Shown: in pieces, positions 45,003 to 53,652 of the stretch
How the letters are laid out: the number at the start of each line of letters is the position of its first letter
How positions within the stretch are numbered: position 1 is the first letter of the stretch
Source of the DNA: Nocardia abscessus NBRC 100374
GTDB lineage: Bacteria > Actinomycetota > Actinomycetes > Mycobacteriales > Mycobacteriaceae
Assembly: GCF_000308455.1 (NCBI RefSeq)
Contig: NZ_BAFP01000031.1
Location: 106,869-170,868, forward strand
Reading direction: 5' to 3'
DNA: 64,000 bases
The notes under the pieces: generated by a model
Told to the model about the DNA's origin: nothing
Seen by the model: the letters and a program-made list of their open reading frames with translations, nothing else
Databases searched by the model: none
Program-made: the position numbers and the translations under genes

Positions 45003-45660
45003 ATGGCGACCTTGCGTATTCCCCGCCGTTTCAACGGACCGCCCGACTCCGGCAACGGCGGCTATGTGGCCGGTCTGCTCGCCGAGCAGCGCGACGAGGC
45101 GACGGCGACCGTGATCCTGCGCAGCCCCCCGCCGCTGGAGACGCCGCTCGACGTGCGCGAGGACCGGCTGTACGACCGCGACACGCTGATCGCCGAGTCG
45201 AAGAGCGGCGGACTCGAGCGGGACGCGCCGCACGCCGTTCCGTTCGCCGACGCGGTAGCGGCATCGCGCGGCTACACGAGCATCGAGATGTTCGCGTCTT
45301 GCTTCGTCTGCGGCAGCGGGCGGGCCGACGGGCTGCGCATCGAACCCGGTCGAGTGGACGCGGCCCGGGTAGCCGCGCCGTGGGTTCCCGACGAGACCGT
45401 CCCGCTGGGTGCCGCCCCTGCTGTGGGCCGCGATGGACTGCCCCGGTGGCTGGTCGCTGCCCGGCATGCTGGAACGTCCCGCCCTGCTGGGCTCGATGAC
45501 CGCCACCGTGCGCGATGTGCCCCAGGTCGGTGAGCGCTGCGTCGTCGTGGGCGAGTTCCACGGCGAGCAGGGCCGCAAATGCTGGGCCTCCACCGCGGTC
45601 TACGGCGCCGACGAACGCCTGCTCGGGCAGGCCGAGCAGGTCTGGATCCGGCTGCGGTGA
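45003..45660 (+). pseudogene. Hotdog (thioesterase-like) protein gene with a frameshift
   Basis: The frame from ATG 45003 reads TLRIPRRFNGPPDSGNGGYV, then the Cys-rich FASCFVCGSGRADGLRIEPG, to WVPDETVPLG. The same protein then continues in another frame (PPLLWAAMDCPGGWSLPGML, then GEQGRKCWASTAVYGADERLLG) to 45660. One extra G in a GGG run near 45408-45411 would explain the break. Without it the protein would be about 218 aa. True loss or sequencing error cannot be told apart here. Confidence 0.75.
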
Positions 45661-46911
45661 CTACTGCTTGTCGAGCCGGGACTCCAGGTTGCGTTCCAGC
45701 TCGCGCCAGGCCTGGGCCTCGGCGGTGAACGGCGGGTTCGGCGCCAACCGGGTGGGGTCGGGGTTCAGCAGGTAGGAGACGTACCAGCCCAGCGGGGTGG
45801 ATTGCGCCAAGGCCTGCTCCACCGTGTCGTCGTCGGCGTAGTCGGCGGCGTCGGTGAACAACTCGACCGCCAAGTCGAGCTGTTCGATGTCGACCGCCTC
45901 CGGGCCTTCGGCCAGGTCGTCGGCCAGACCGGGCAGCACGTAGACGTTCTCGTCGGTGACCTCGACCTCCAGCGAGCCGTCCACCGCCGCGGTCTGCACG
46001 TCGGCGAACGTGCTCACGCGGGCCAGATCGTGCTCGTGGTCGTCGGCGAGGTAGCGGGCCAGCGCGCGCTCGGAGGAGAACACCGTGATCGCGCGCTTGG
46101 TGCCGAGGAAGATCGGTTCGTCGTCGAGGTAACAGCGCAGCGTGAAGACGCTGCCCTCGGACGTGACGATCTTGACCGGGTCGATGCCGACCTCGTGCCA
46201 GAACGACTCGTCCTCGTCCTCCTCCTCGTCTTCTGCTTCGAGGTCGACGGGCTCGAACTCCTCGTCCTCGTCGCTGTCGGCCGCGTCGTCGGCGTCTACG
46301 ACGTTCTCCTCGGCGGCCAGCAGTTCGGCCTCGGCGACCGCGACCGCCTCGGCGTCGACCTCGGGCGTCTGCACGACGGAGTCGATGGCATCCAGTACGT
46401 CGTCCCAGCCCTTGGCGATGGCGGCGCCGATCTGGTCCCACAGTTCCTCGCCGTCGCGACCGACGAACGCGCTCACGCCGCCGGGCAGCGCGCCGAGCAC
46501 CGGATGGGAACCGAAGAACTTGGTGACCGTCTCGAGTTCGCACACCTCGCCGATGTTGCGCACCATACCGAGGGTGTCCTCCAGCTCGGCGACGGTGTCC
46601 ACGTCCGGATCGCCGGCCGCCAGCTCCGGCACGGCGACCAGATCGAAGGAGAAATTCTCCTCCGGCTCTAGTTCGACCGCCGAGAGACCCGCGACAACCT
46701 TCCACGCCGGATGGTCGATGAGGTCGTTGTCGGTGTTGGTGCGGATGAACGCGGCCAGCTCCGCCACGGACTCGAAACCGTAGAGGGCGTCCTCGTGACC
46801 GAGGAACGCCTCCCACTCGTCGTCACCGTCTCGCCAGCGCGGTGCCCACAAGGTGACGAGATCGCCGTCGGTCAGGCCGAGCTCGATCGGGACGATGTCT
46901 CCAGAAGCCAT
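45661..46911 (-). CDS. Acidic conserved actinobacterial protein
   Basis: A 416-aa, very acidic protein. The N-terminal half (LGLTDGDLVTLWAPRWRDGD, then EAFLGHEDALYGFESVAELA) and the C-terminal half (RCYLDDEPIFLGTKRAITVF, then SERALARYLADD) look like two copies of one fold, joined by an Asp/Glu-rich linker at about residues 190-230. I recall a similar protein at the same place in mycobacteria, often named primosomal protein, without proof. Function unknown. Confidence 0.8.
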   Translation of the reverse strand: MASGDIVPIELGLTDGDLVTLWAPRWRDGDDEWEAFLGHEDALYGFESVAELAAFIRTNTDNDLIDHPAWKVVAGLSAVELEPEENFSFDLVAVPELAAGDPDVDTVAELEDTLGMVRNIGEVCELETVTKFFGSHPVLGALPGGVSAFVGRDGEELWDQIGAAIAKGWDDVLDAIDSVVQTPEVDAEAVAVAEAELLAAEENVVDADDAADSDEDEEFEPVDLEAEDEEEDEDESFWHEVGIDPVKIVTSEGSVFTLRCYLDDEPIFLGTKRAITVFSSERALARYLADDHEHDLARVSTFADVQTAAVDGSLEVEVTDENVYVLPGLADDLAEGPEAVDIEQLDLAVELFTDAADYADDDTVEQALAQSTPLGWYVSYLLNPDPTRLAPNPPFTAEAQAWRELERNLESRLDKQ

Positions 46912-46937
46912 GTGCGGAAGCCTATCGACCTTCCGCG

Positions 46938-47285
46938 TCAGGCACTATCCGGCCCGCCCCCATTCGCTCCCGCGGGCGGCTGTCCGGCGGGGACGAATGA
47001 CTCGTTCAGTGTCGCAACGACCTTGGACCGCTGCGCGCCGGCGTCCTCGGCGGCCTGCCTGCACGCCCACACGATCAACTGCCCGACCTCGGCAGGCGGC
47101 AGCGACGTGACCGATTCCGCCAGGTTGAGGCCGACCAGTGCGCCGTCGCTGTTCACCTCGACGCTCACCGCGCCGTCCTCCGAGGTGAAACGCCCGCGCA
47201 CCTGCTTCAACCCGTACAGCGCGGCTTCCAGCGCCTCCAGTTTCTGGGTAGCCGACGCCACCAGGGCGTCCATTTCCGCGCTCAT
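46938..47285 (-). CDS. YbaB/EbfC-like protein of an ESX-linked cluster
   Basis: A 115-aa protein with the YbaB-like layout: a coiled N-terminal helix (MDALVASATQKLEALEAALYGL), then SVEVNSDGALVGLNLAESV and a second helix (VGQLIVWACRQAAEDAGAQ). Such proteins sit next to WXG100-like and NlpC genes in Nocardia and relatives. It overlaps the next upstream gene by four bases. Confidence 0.75.
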   Translation of the reverse strand: MSAEMDALVASATQKLEALEAALYGLKQVRGRFTSEDGAVSVEVNSDGALVGLNLAESVTSLPPAEVGQLIVWACRQAAEDAGAQRSKVVATLNESFVPAGQPPAGANGGGPDSA

Positions 47286-47623
47286 ACCGGCCTCATCCAG
47301 CTCGTCGGTCCCGTGTCCGCGTCATCGATCCGGTCCAGTTCGTCCACCGCCTGCTGGCGGGTGGGCAGGCCGAGCCGGTCGAGGACGTCCGAGGGCATGC
47401 CCGCCTCGGCGAGCAGTTCGCGCCGCCGCGCCCTGGCCGCGATGGCGGAGCGCTGGGTGAGCCGCAGGATCTCGTTCGCGAGCGACTGTGCGCCGTAACG
47501 GTATTCGCTGCGCTCGAACTTGATTTCCACCGGCATACCCTGATCGGTCGCGCGGACCGAGATGGTGCCCGACCGATTGCTGCTGGCCGCGACCGTGACA
47601 TTGGGGACCTGGGGTCGGGTCAT
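47282..47623 (-). CDS. Conserved protein of the ESX-linked cluster
   Basis: A 113-aa protein of unknown family. VTVAASSNRSGTISVRATDQGMPVEIKFE is beta-rich, then YRYGAQSLANEILRLTQRSAIAARARRREL is helical. It resembles a short YbaB-type fold. ATGA overlaps on both sides join it to the NlpC gene and the YbaB-like gene in one operon. Confidence 0.65.
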   Translation of the reverse strand: MTRPQVPNVTVAASSNRSGTISVRATDQGMPVEIKFERSEYRYGAQSLANEILRLTQRSAIAARARRRELLAEAGMPSDVLDRLGLPTRQQAVDELDRIDDADTGPTSWMRPV

Positions 47624-48726
47624 GCCGTCGGCCTGTAGAAACCGTAGAAGTCCATGCCTGAGTTCTCCGTTCGAATCGAGCTGATCTGGACCGGGTCACC
47701 CGCCTCGACAAGCTGGCCGTTGCCGATCACCATGGCCACGTGGCCGTCCCAGATCGCGAGGTCGCCGGGCATCAGATCACCGGCCGACACCGGTGTGGCT
47801 CCGTTGCCCTGCTCGGCCGCGAGCCGGGGCAGGTCGACGCCCGCCTCGCCGTAGGCGTACTTGGTGAGCCCACTGCAGTCCAATCCCGCACCCGGGTTGT
47901 TGCCGCCCCAGACGTAGGGCGTGCCGACGGCGCCGATCGCCGACCGCACCGCCGTGGCGGCCTGCTCGTTGGGCGCCTCCACGACGCTGCCGTCGGGCAG
48001 CGTGATCTTCACGCCCTTGCCGTCGTCGGCCGTCCCCGACGAACCGGTGTCCGGCCTGGGCGTACCCGAGGTGTCGGGTGTGCCGCGGGAATTGCGCGAG
48101 GACTGCGACTGCGGCGTGGCCATCACGGTGCTCAGCAACGAACCCGCGCTGCCCAGCGCGCCGGATGCGGTGGACACCACTTGCTGAACACCGGCAGCGG
48201 GCACACCGGCGAGCGACGGGGTGGTGGGCGGCGGGGTCAGGTCGTTCATCGACGCGGTGTGCGTCTGCAATTCGTTCTGGACCCGGCCGACGACATTGAG
48301 CGCCTGGTTGAGATGGTCGATCGCCGAGCCGACGAGCACCGTCAGCCCCTCCGGCGTCGCCAGGACCGGGCCCATGCTCGCCGCGGTGTTCACGAAGGAC
48401 TGCGCGATGTCGGTGAGATCCTTCTGACCCGTCTCGACCTCGCCCGCGGCCTGGTTCACGACCGTGGCCATCTCGTTGCCGCGATCGGAGATGGTGGCCG
48501 CCGAGGTCTGCACGCGCAGCGCCTTGGCGGTGGCCGCGTCGGCGGCGCGGCCGTCCCACGCGGCGTTCATTCCGTTGATGCTGTCGCGGCCCATCTGATG
48601 GATCTGGTCGACCACGGCCGAGGTGCTGCGTAGCGCGTCGGTGGGACCGCCCGCGGGCAGCACGCCGCTGCCGAAGCTGGCGAGCAGGTCGAGGATGGGT
48701 TGTGCCAGCGCGTTGACGTCGATCAC
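47620..48726 (-). CDS. NlpC/P60 peptidoglycan hydrolase with ESX-type N-terminus
   Basis: A 368-aa protein. The N-terminal 150 residues are helical with a WxG-like turn ([15 protein letters not shown]), like ESX cargo. A Pro/Ser/Gly-rich linker leads to an NlpC/P60 domain: [29 protein letters not shown] has the catalytic Cys and [16 protein letters not shown] the His. It would cut peptidoglycan stem peptides after export. No classical signal peptide, so type VII secretion is the likely route (inference). Confidence 0.88.
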   Translation of the reverse strand: MIDVNALAQPILDLLASFGSGVLPAGGPTDALRSTSAVVDQIHQMGRDSINGMNAAWDGRAADAATAKALRVQTSAATISDRGNEMATVVNQAAGEVETGQKDLTDIAQSFVNTAASMGPVLATPEGLTVLVGSAIDHLNQALNVVGRVQNELQTHTASMNDLTPPPTTPSLAGVPAAGVQQVVSTASGALGSAGSLLSTVMATPQSQSSRNSRGTPDTSGTPRPDTGSSGTADDGKGVKITLPDGSVVEAPNEQAATAVRSAIGAVGTPYVWGGNNPGAGLDCSGLTKYAYGEAGVDLPRLAAEQGNGATPVSAGDLMPGDLAIWDGHVAMVIGNGQLVEAGDPVQISSIRTENSGMDFYGFYRPTA

Positions 48727-48730
48727 AGGC

Positions 48731-49051
48731 TCACTCCAGCTCGCCGGCCGCGTTCTGCAGCGCGCCGGCGTGGGCGGCGTCGGTCTCGGTGAGAACGGTG
48801 GCCGCGCCGGTGGCCGCGCCGCCCATACTGGTCAGCACCGCCGACAGTTGGCCGATCGCCGCGACGTGGCCTGCGTGCGCCGCGGTATAGGCGGCCATGA
48901 AGTCACCGCCGATCAGCCCCATGATCGGACCGAGCAACGCGGGCTCCGCCGCCGCGGCGCTCGCTCCCGCCGTCGCCATCTCACCCGCCATGACGTGGGC
49001 GGTCGCGCCGTAGGCTGCAATGCCCTCGGTGTCCGCCGACATCTTTCGCAT
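48731..49051 (-). CDS. EspC-like (DUF2580) type VII secretion substrate
   Basis: A 106-aa Ala/Gly-rich helical protein ([21 protein letters not shown], then [21 protein letters not shown]), matching the EspC/DUF2580 group of small ESX substrates. ATG 49051 follows GGGGGAAG. It heads the four-gene ESX-linked operon. The core ESX secretion genes are not in the window. Confidence 0.8.
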   Translation of the reverse strand: MRKMSADTEGIAAYGATAHVMAGEMATAGASAAAAEPALLGPIMGLIGGDFMAAYTAAHAGHVAAIGQLSAVLTSMGGAATGAATVLTETDAAHAGALQNAAGELE

Positions 49052-49195
49052 CAGAGCTTCCCCCATCTGTCGTTCCCAGGCAGAGTACGTCATCCACTTG
49101 GTTCGACGCGCGTGGTTCCGGTTCGGTTCCGCCGCTTCGCAAAAAAGTCCGGTGGCGTTCGGCGGCGCGCCCGCGACCGACCTTATCGTTCCCTC

Positions 49196-49819
49196 ATGCG
49201 CACCCACACCGTGGACCATCCACTCGTCGCCGCCCTGCTCACCACGATGCGAGATGAGCGAACGGCGAATCCGGCTTTCCGTGCCGCACTGCGTGATCTG
49301 ACCGGCATCCTGATCTACGAGGCGCTGCGCGACGCGGAAGTCGAGCGTTTCGAGATCCGCACGCCGGTCGCCCCCACCGAAGGCGTCCGGCTGGCCCGGC
49401 CGCCGCTGCTGGTGCCGGTGCTGCGCGCCGGGCTCGGCATGGTCGACGCGGCCGCCGAGTTGATCCCGGACGCCAGGATCGGATTCGTCGGCCTGGCCCG
49501 CGACGAGGACAGCCACCTGCCGGTGCCCTACATGGAGTCGCTGCCCGCCGATCTCGCCGGGCTGCCGGTCTTCGTGCTCGACCCGATGCTGGCCACGGGC
49601 GGCTCGATGCGGCACACCCTGCAACTGCTGGCGGCGCGCGGAGCCACCGACATCACCGCGGTCTGCGTCGTCGCGGCTCCGGAAGGCGTTGCGGCACTCG
49701 CAGACTCGGGACTTCCGGTACGGCTGGTCACGGCCGTCGTCGACGCTGGGCTGAACGAGAACGCCTACATCGTGCCCGGTCTCGGCGATGCGGGCGACCG
49801 GCAGTTCGGCCCGCGCTGA
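49196..49819 (+). CDS. upp: Uracil phosphoribosyltransferase
   Basis: A 207-aa Upp. [30 protein letters not shown] is the N-terminal part. [22 protein letters not shown] and the PRPP loop [14 protein letters not shown] are the signatures. [18 protein letters not shown] is the uracil site. It makes UMP from uracil and PRPP. Divergent from the EspC-like gene. Part of the salvage group. Confidence 0.95.
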   Translation: MRTHTVDHPLVAALLTTMRDERTANPAFRAALRDLTGILIYEALRDAEVERFEIRTPVAPTEGVRLARPPLLVPVLRAGLGMVDAAAELIPDARIGFVGLARDEDSHLPVPYMESLPADLAGLPVFVLDPMLATGGSMRHTLQLLAARGATDITAVCVVAAPEGVAALADSGLPVRLVTAVVDAGLNENAYIVPGLGDAGDRQFGPR

Positions 49820-49834
49820 CCGGCGGTGGGCGGG

Positions 49835-51331
49835 TCAGAACCGCTGGCAGACCTCGCGCAGCGCCGAAAGGCGTACGCGCGCAGCCTCCCGCGCGGCCGG
49901 GAGATCGGCGTGCGAGCCGACCGGTTCGACCACCTCCAGATAGCACTTGAGCTTCGGCTCGGTGCCCGAAGGACGGACGACCACGCGGGACGAACCGCCC
50001 TCGAAGATCAGTGCGTCGGTGCGCATCCGGCCCCGCACCTGGAGTTGATCGGTGTATTTCACCGGCTCGCCCGCGATCTCCTCCGGCGGGTTCGCCCGCA
50101 GCCGATCGACCACCGCCGCGGCGTCGGCGGCCGAGGCGAGTCGCAGCGACACCTGGTCGCCCGCGTGCAGGCCGAATTCCACCGCGTAGTCGTCGAGCTC
50201 GTCGTCCAGGTCGCGGCCCGCCGCCTTCAGCCGGGCCACCAGGTCGGCGACGAGCACGGCGGCGGAGATACCGTCCTTGTCCCGCACCGCCGCCGGGTCG
50301 ACGCAATGGCCGATCGCCTCCTCGTAGGCGTAGACCAAGCCGTCGCCCGCGCGGGCCAGCCATTTGAATCCCGTGAGCGTTTCCGCGTAGCGGCCGCCGC
50401 GCGCGGGAGCGAGCTTCGACAGCAGCCGCGAGGACACGATGGTCGTCGCCACCAGTGCGCCGGCCGCGGCGGTGCGCAGCACGCAGTCGCCCAGCAGCAC
50501 GCCGGTCTCGTCGCCGCGCAGCATCCGCCAGGTGCCGTCGCGCCGCGGCACGCCCACCGCGCACCGATCCGCGTCCGGGTCCAGCGCGATCGCCACGTCG
50601 GCGCCGACCCGGGCGGCCGTCGCGAGCAGCAGGTCGGCCGCACCCGGTTCCTCCGGGTTCGGGAACGCGACGGTGGGGAAGTCGGGGTCCGGCTCGAACT
50701 GTTCCGCGACCACGTGGACGTCGGGGAAACCCGCCGCGCCGAGGGCTTCGACCGCGAGATCACCGCCGACGCCGTGCAGCGGAGTGAGTGCGATCCGAAT
50801 TCCGGCGCGCTCGCCCGATCCGCCGATCCGGGTGGGCAATTCGGCGACGCGGCGCACGTAGCGCCGCACCACGTCGTCGTCAGCGGGGGCGACCGGCGTA
50901 CGGTCTATCGGCTCGGCCACCGCCTCGATACAGCGCTCGATCTCGGCGTCGGCCGGGGCGATCAGCTGCGACCCGCCGTCGAGGTAGACCTTGTAGCCGT
51001 TGTCGGAGGCCGGATTGTGCGAAGCGGTGATCTGTACGCCCGCGACGGCGCCCAGTTCGCGCACCGCGTACGCGACCACCGGGGTGGGCAGCGGACGCGG
51101 CAGCAGCGTCACCGGAAAGCCCGCCGCCGCGAAGATTTCCGCGGTCACCGCGGCGAACTCAGCGGAACCGTGCCTGGCGTCGCGGCCGACCACCACCGCG
51201 CCGCCACCGAGGCAGCGGTTACGCAGCCACGCGACGATTCCTGCGGTCGCCCTGCTCACCGTGGTGACGTTCATGCCGTCCGGGCCGTCGCGCAGCGGCC
51301 CGCGCAGACCTGCCGTGCCGAAGCGCAGCAT
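49835..51331 (-). CDS. pmmB: Phosphomannomutase/phosphoglucomutase PmmB, short N-terminus
   Basis: A 498-aa phosphohexomutase. The catalytic Ser is in GVQITASHNPASDNGYKVY, the magnesium loop is ALDPDADRCAVGVP, and SSRVVVRPSGTEPKLKCYLE is the phosphate site. The protein begins at [12 protein letters not shown], so the 40-50 residue N-terminal helical arm of typical PmmB is absent. Its ATG overlaps the punA stop (TAATG). The fold should remain intact because many mutases begin at this strand. Confidence 0.9.
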   Translation of the reverse strand: MLRFGTAGLRGPLRDGPDGMNVTTVSRATAGIVAWLRNRCLGGGAVVVGRDARHGSAEFAAVTAEIFAAAGFPVTLLPRPLPTPVVAYAVRELGAVAGVQITASHNPASDNGYKVYLDGGSQLIAPADAEIERCIEAVAEPIDRTPVAPADDDVVRRYVRRVAELPTRIGGSGERAGIRIALTPLHGVGGDLAVEALGAAGFPDVHVVAEQFEPDPDFPTVAFPNPEEPGAADLLLATAARVGADVAIALDPDADRCAVGVPRRDGTWRMLRGDETGVLLGDCVLRTAAAGALVATTIVSSRLLSKLAPARGGRYAETLTGFKWLARAGDGLVYAYEEAIGHCVDPAAVRDKDGISAAVLVADLVARLKAAGRDLDDELDDYAVEFGLHAGDQVSLRLASAADAAAVVDRLRANPPEEIAGEPVKYTDQLQVRGRMRTDALIFEGGSSRVVVRPSGTEPKLKCYLEVVEPVGSHADLPAAREAARVRLSALREVCQRF

Positions 51332-52110
51332 TACACCCGTTCCAGCACGCCGCGCAGCAGCTTGCCCAGACGCGGAGCCGCGGCGTGCCCTTCGGCGAGC
51401 ACCTCGGCATGGGACAGATGCGCGCCGGTGACCCCGGCGGCCAGGTTGGTGACCAAGGAAATGCCCAGCACCCGTGCACCGAGCGCGCGGCAGGCGATGG
51501 CTTCCAGCACCGTGGACATGCCGACCAGGTCCGCGCCGATCGTGCGCAGCATCCGGATCTCGGCCGGGGTCTCGTACTGCGGCCCGGTGAGGCCCGCGTA
51601 GACGCCCTCGGTCAGGCTCGGGTCGATCTCCCTGGCCACCGCCCGCAACTCGGGATCCCAGGCGTCGACCAGGTCGACGAAGGTCGCGCCTGCCAGCGGC
51701 GTGCGACCGGTCAGGTTGAGATGGTCGCTGATCAGCACCGGATCGCCCACCCGCAGGCCGGATCGGATGCCGCCCGCGGCGTTGGTCAGCACCACGATCT
51801 CCGCGCCCGCCGCCACGGCGGCCGACACCGGGTGCACCACATCGGCGGGCTGATAGCCCTCGTAGAGATGCTGGCGGCCCATCAGCAGCAGCACCGCGTT
51901 GTCGTCCACCTGGACGGAATGGATCACGCCGACATGGCCCTGCGCGGTCGGCGTCCCGAACCCGGGCAGCTCCGGCATCGGCACCGACGCCCGCGGCGCC
52001 CCGATCTCCGCGGCCGCGTCCTGCCAGCCGGACCCCAGCACCACCGCGACCCGGTGGCGTGCCACTCCCGTACGTTCGGCGATCGCCTCGGCGGCCTGTT
52101 CGGCAAGCAT
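51331..52110 (-). CDS. punA: Purine nucleoside phosphorylase
   Basis: A 259-aa trimeric-type phosphorylase. [17 protein letters not shown] is the phosphate loop, and [13 protein letters not shown] and [13 protein letters not shown] follow. [21 protein letters not shown] and [13 protein letters not shown] bind the purine. ATG 52110 (MLAEQAAEA) is chosen; GTG 52119 is close. It frees purine bases from inosine and guanosine, complementing add and deoA. Confidence 0.93.
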   Translation of the reverse strand: MLAEQAAEAIAERTGVARHRVAVVLGSGWQDAAAEIGAPRASVPMPELPGFGTPTAQGHVGVIHSVQVDDNAVLLLMGRQHLYEGYQPADVVHPVSAAVAAGAEIVVLTNAAGGIRSGLRVGDPVLISDHLNLTGRTPLAGATFVDLVDAWDPELRAVAREIDPSLTEGVYAGLTGPQYETPAEIRMLRTIGADLVGMSTVLEAIACRALGARVLGISLVTNLAAGVTGAHLSHAEVLAEGHAAAPRLGKLLRGVLERV

Positions 52111-52135
52111 GATCGTCACGATAGCGGTGTTTGAT

Positions 52136-52283
52136 TTCCAGCGCCTGCGGCGCTGGGTGTTCGCGGCCCCTTTGTGGCTCGCGTTTGCGCGGCCGCCGCT
52201 TGCTCCTTCGTCGAGTACGCGGCGGCCGCGCAAACGCGAGCCGGGCCGCGAACGGCGCATGCTCGGTCTCGCTTCGCTCGAAA
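52136..52283. repeat. Dispersed palindromic repeat, longest copy
   Basis: Perfect 23-base arms at 52176-52198 and 52220-52242 make a long hairpin. It is flanked by CCAGCGCCTGCGGCGCTGGG (52138-52157) and by module A in reverse (52244-52283). The left part is repeated at the right end of the window. It sits directly upstream of punA. Confidence 0.9.
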
Positions 52284-52747
52284 CCCGGGGTTAGGGGTGA
52301 TGGGTTGCGTGTGGTGGTCGTGGGTTGATTTCCGGTTGTGTGGGGTGGTGGCTCGATTTCGGGTTGCGTGGGGTGGTTGGGGGCTCGATTTCGGGTGGGT
52401 GTTGTCGGTGGCGTCGGGTTGTCGTTGGCGAAGGGACGGTTGGTCGGTGAGTGTCGGCTGTCCCGTGGACACGGCGGCGGGGCGTCGGTGTGCCGTGGAC
52501 AGGGCGGCGGGGCGGACGTGATGGGGATCGTCGCCGATGATCGTGGGGCTCGCAGGTGGAGGGGCTGTCATGTGAGCCGTCGGCTGTGTAAGCCGGTCGG
52601 GACCAGGTGTACGGCGTGTGGGGGCGTTTCGCTTCGTCCCCTCTCTGTCGGTTCGGCTGGGGGCCGGATCAGGGGCACTGAGGTGGGGCGCGAGCAACTG
52701 CTACCCGCGAGTAGGGAGGTCTGCCACGGACCGTTACTCTGCACCGC
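52284..52747. other. Intergenic G/T-rich region
   Basis: About 460 bases without a convincing gene. From 52290 to 52450 the plus strand is strongly rich in G and T, with repeated GGTTGCGTGGGGTGG-like units. The rest should hold the promoter of the following enoyl-CoA isomerase-like gene. Confidence 0.6.
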
Positions 52748-53452
52748 ATGCCGTATCTCGAACGCCAAGGTGAAGTGTTCGTCGTGTACCTCGGCGCCGA
52801 GGGAACCACGGACAGCGAGAACCGTTTCCACCCGGACTGGATCGATGAATTCCACGGGCTGCTGGACGAGGTCGAGAAGTCCGAGGGGCCTGCCGCGCTG
52901 GTGACCACCGCGACGGGGAAGTTCTACAGCAACGGTTTGGACACCGATTGGCTGTTCCCCAATCTGGACAAGATGCACGGCTACCTCGACCGTGTGCACT
53001 CGCTCTACACCCGCCTGCTCGCCTTCCCGCTGCCGACCGTGGCGGCGATCAACGGCCATGCCTTCGGCGCGGGCGCCATGCTGGCCACCTCGCACGACTT
53101 CCGGGTGATGCGCGCCGATCGCGGCTTCTACTGCCTGCCCGAGGTGCATCTGGGCATGCCGTTCACCATCGGGATGAACGCCTTGCTCACCGAGCGGCTG
53201 ACCAACCAGGTCTGCGTGCAGGCGATGACCACCGGCCACCGCTACCCGGCCGACGAGGCGATCGCCGCGGGCATCGTGGACGGCAAGGCCGAAGCCGCCG
53301 AGTTGCTCGCGACCGCCGTGCAGCGGGCAGCCGCGCTGGCCGGCAACCGCAAGCCGAACCTGCCGGTGATCAAGCGCGCCCTGCACGCGAAGGCGCTGGC
53401 CGGCCTCGCGGTGCTCACCACTCCGGAGAACCTGGCGTTCGGCGCGAACTGA
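52748..53452 (+). CDS. Enoyl-CoA hydratase/isomerase-family protein
   Basis: A 234-aa crotonase-fold protein. The oxyanion segment is AAINGHAFGAGAMLATSHDF. FYCLPEVHLGMPFTIGM keeps the second catalytic Glu, while the first Glu of hydratases (GGGCEL) is replaced by GAGAML. One-Glu members are usually delta3-delta2-enoyl-CoA isomerases, so isomerase is the better guess. It is set between punA and the amidohydrolases. Confidence 0.85.
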   Translation: MPYLERQGEVFVVYLGAEGTTDSENRFHPDWIDEFHGLLDEVEKSEGPAALVTTATGKFYSNGLDTDWLFPNLDKMHGYLDRVHSLYTRLLAFPLPTVAAINGHAFGAGAMLATSHDFRVMRADRGFYCLPEVHLGMPFTIGMNALLTERLTNQVCVQAMTTGHRYPADEAIAAGIVDGKAEAAELLATAVQRAAALAGNRKPNLPVIKRALHAKALAGLAVLTTPENLAFGAN

Positions 53453-53544
53453 CCCGCCGTCCCGCAACGGCGTGGAGGTCTCTCGAACGGCGTGCCAATG
53501 GCCACAGCGGTCGCCCCTGACGCGCCCAGCGCACTCCAGCCCCG

Positions 53545-53627
53545 GTTTCGAGCGAAGCGAGACCGAGCATGCGCCGTTCGCGGCCACAAGAGGGCCGCGA
53601 ACCCGCCGCGCCGAAGGCGCGGCAAAA
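53545..53627 (+). repeat. Dispersed palindromic repeat
   Basis: Module A (TTTCGAGCGAAGCGAGACC...) then GTTCGCGGCC-ACAAGAG-GGCCGCGAAC and a short hairpin CCGCGCCGAAGGCGCGG. The order matches the copy at 24633-24720. Confidence 0.9.
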
Positions 53628-53652
53628 CGAACACAGTGCGAGACTGTGTTGC

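Noticed and set aside
47620..49051. A complete ESX (type VII) locus
   Set aside because: No EccC ATPase, EccB, EccD, MycP or WXG100 pair is in the window; only cargo-like and helper genes are seen.
52284..52747. Long open frames through the G/T-rich region
   Set aside because: Codon use follows the base skew, the translation is low-complexity, and no ribosome site or protein motif supports a gene.
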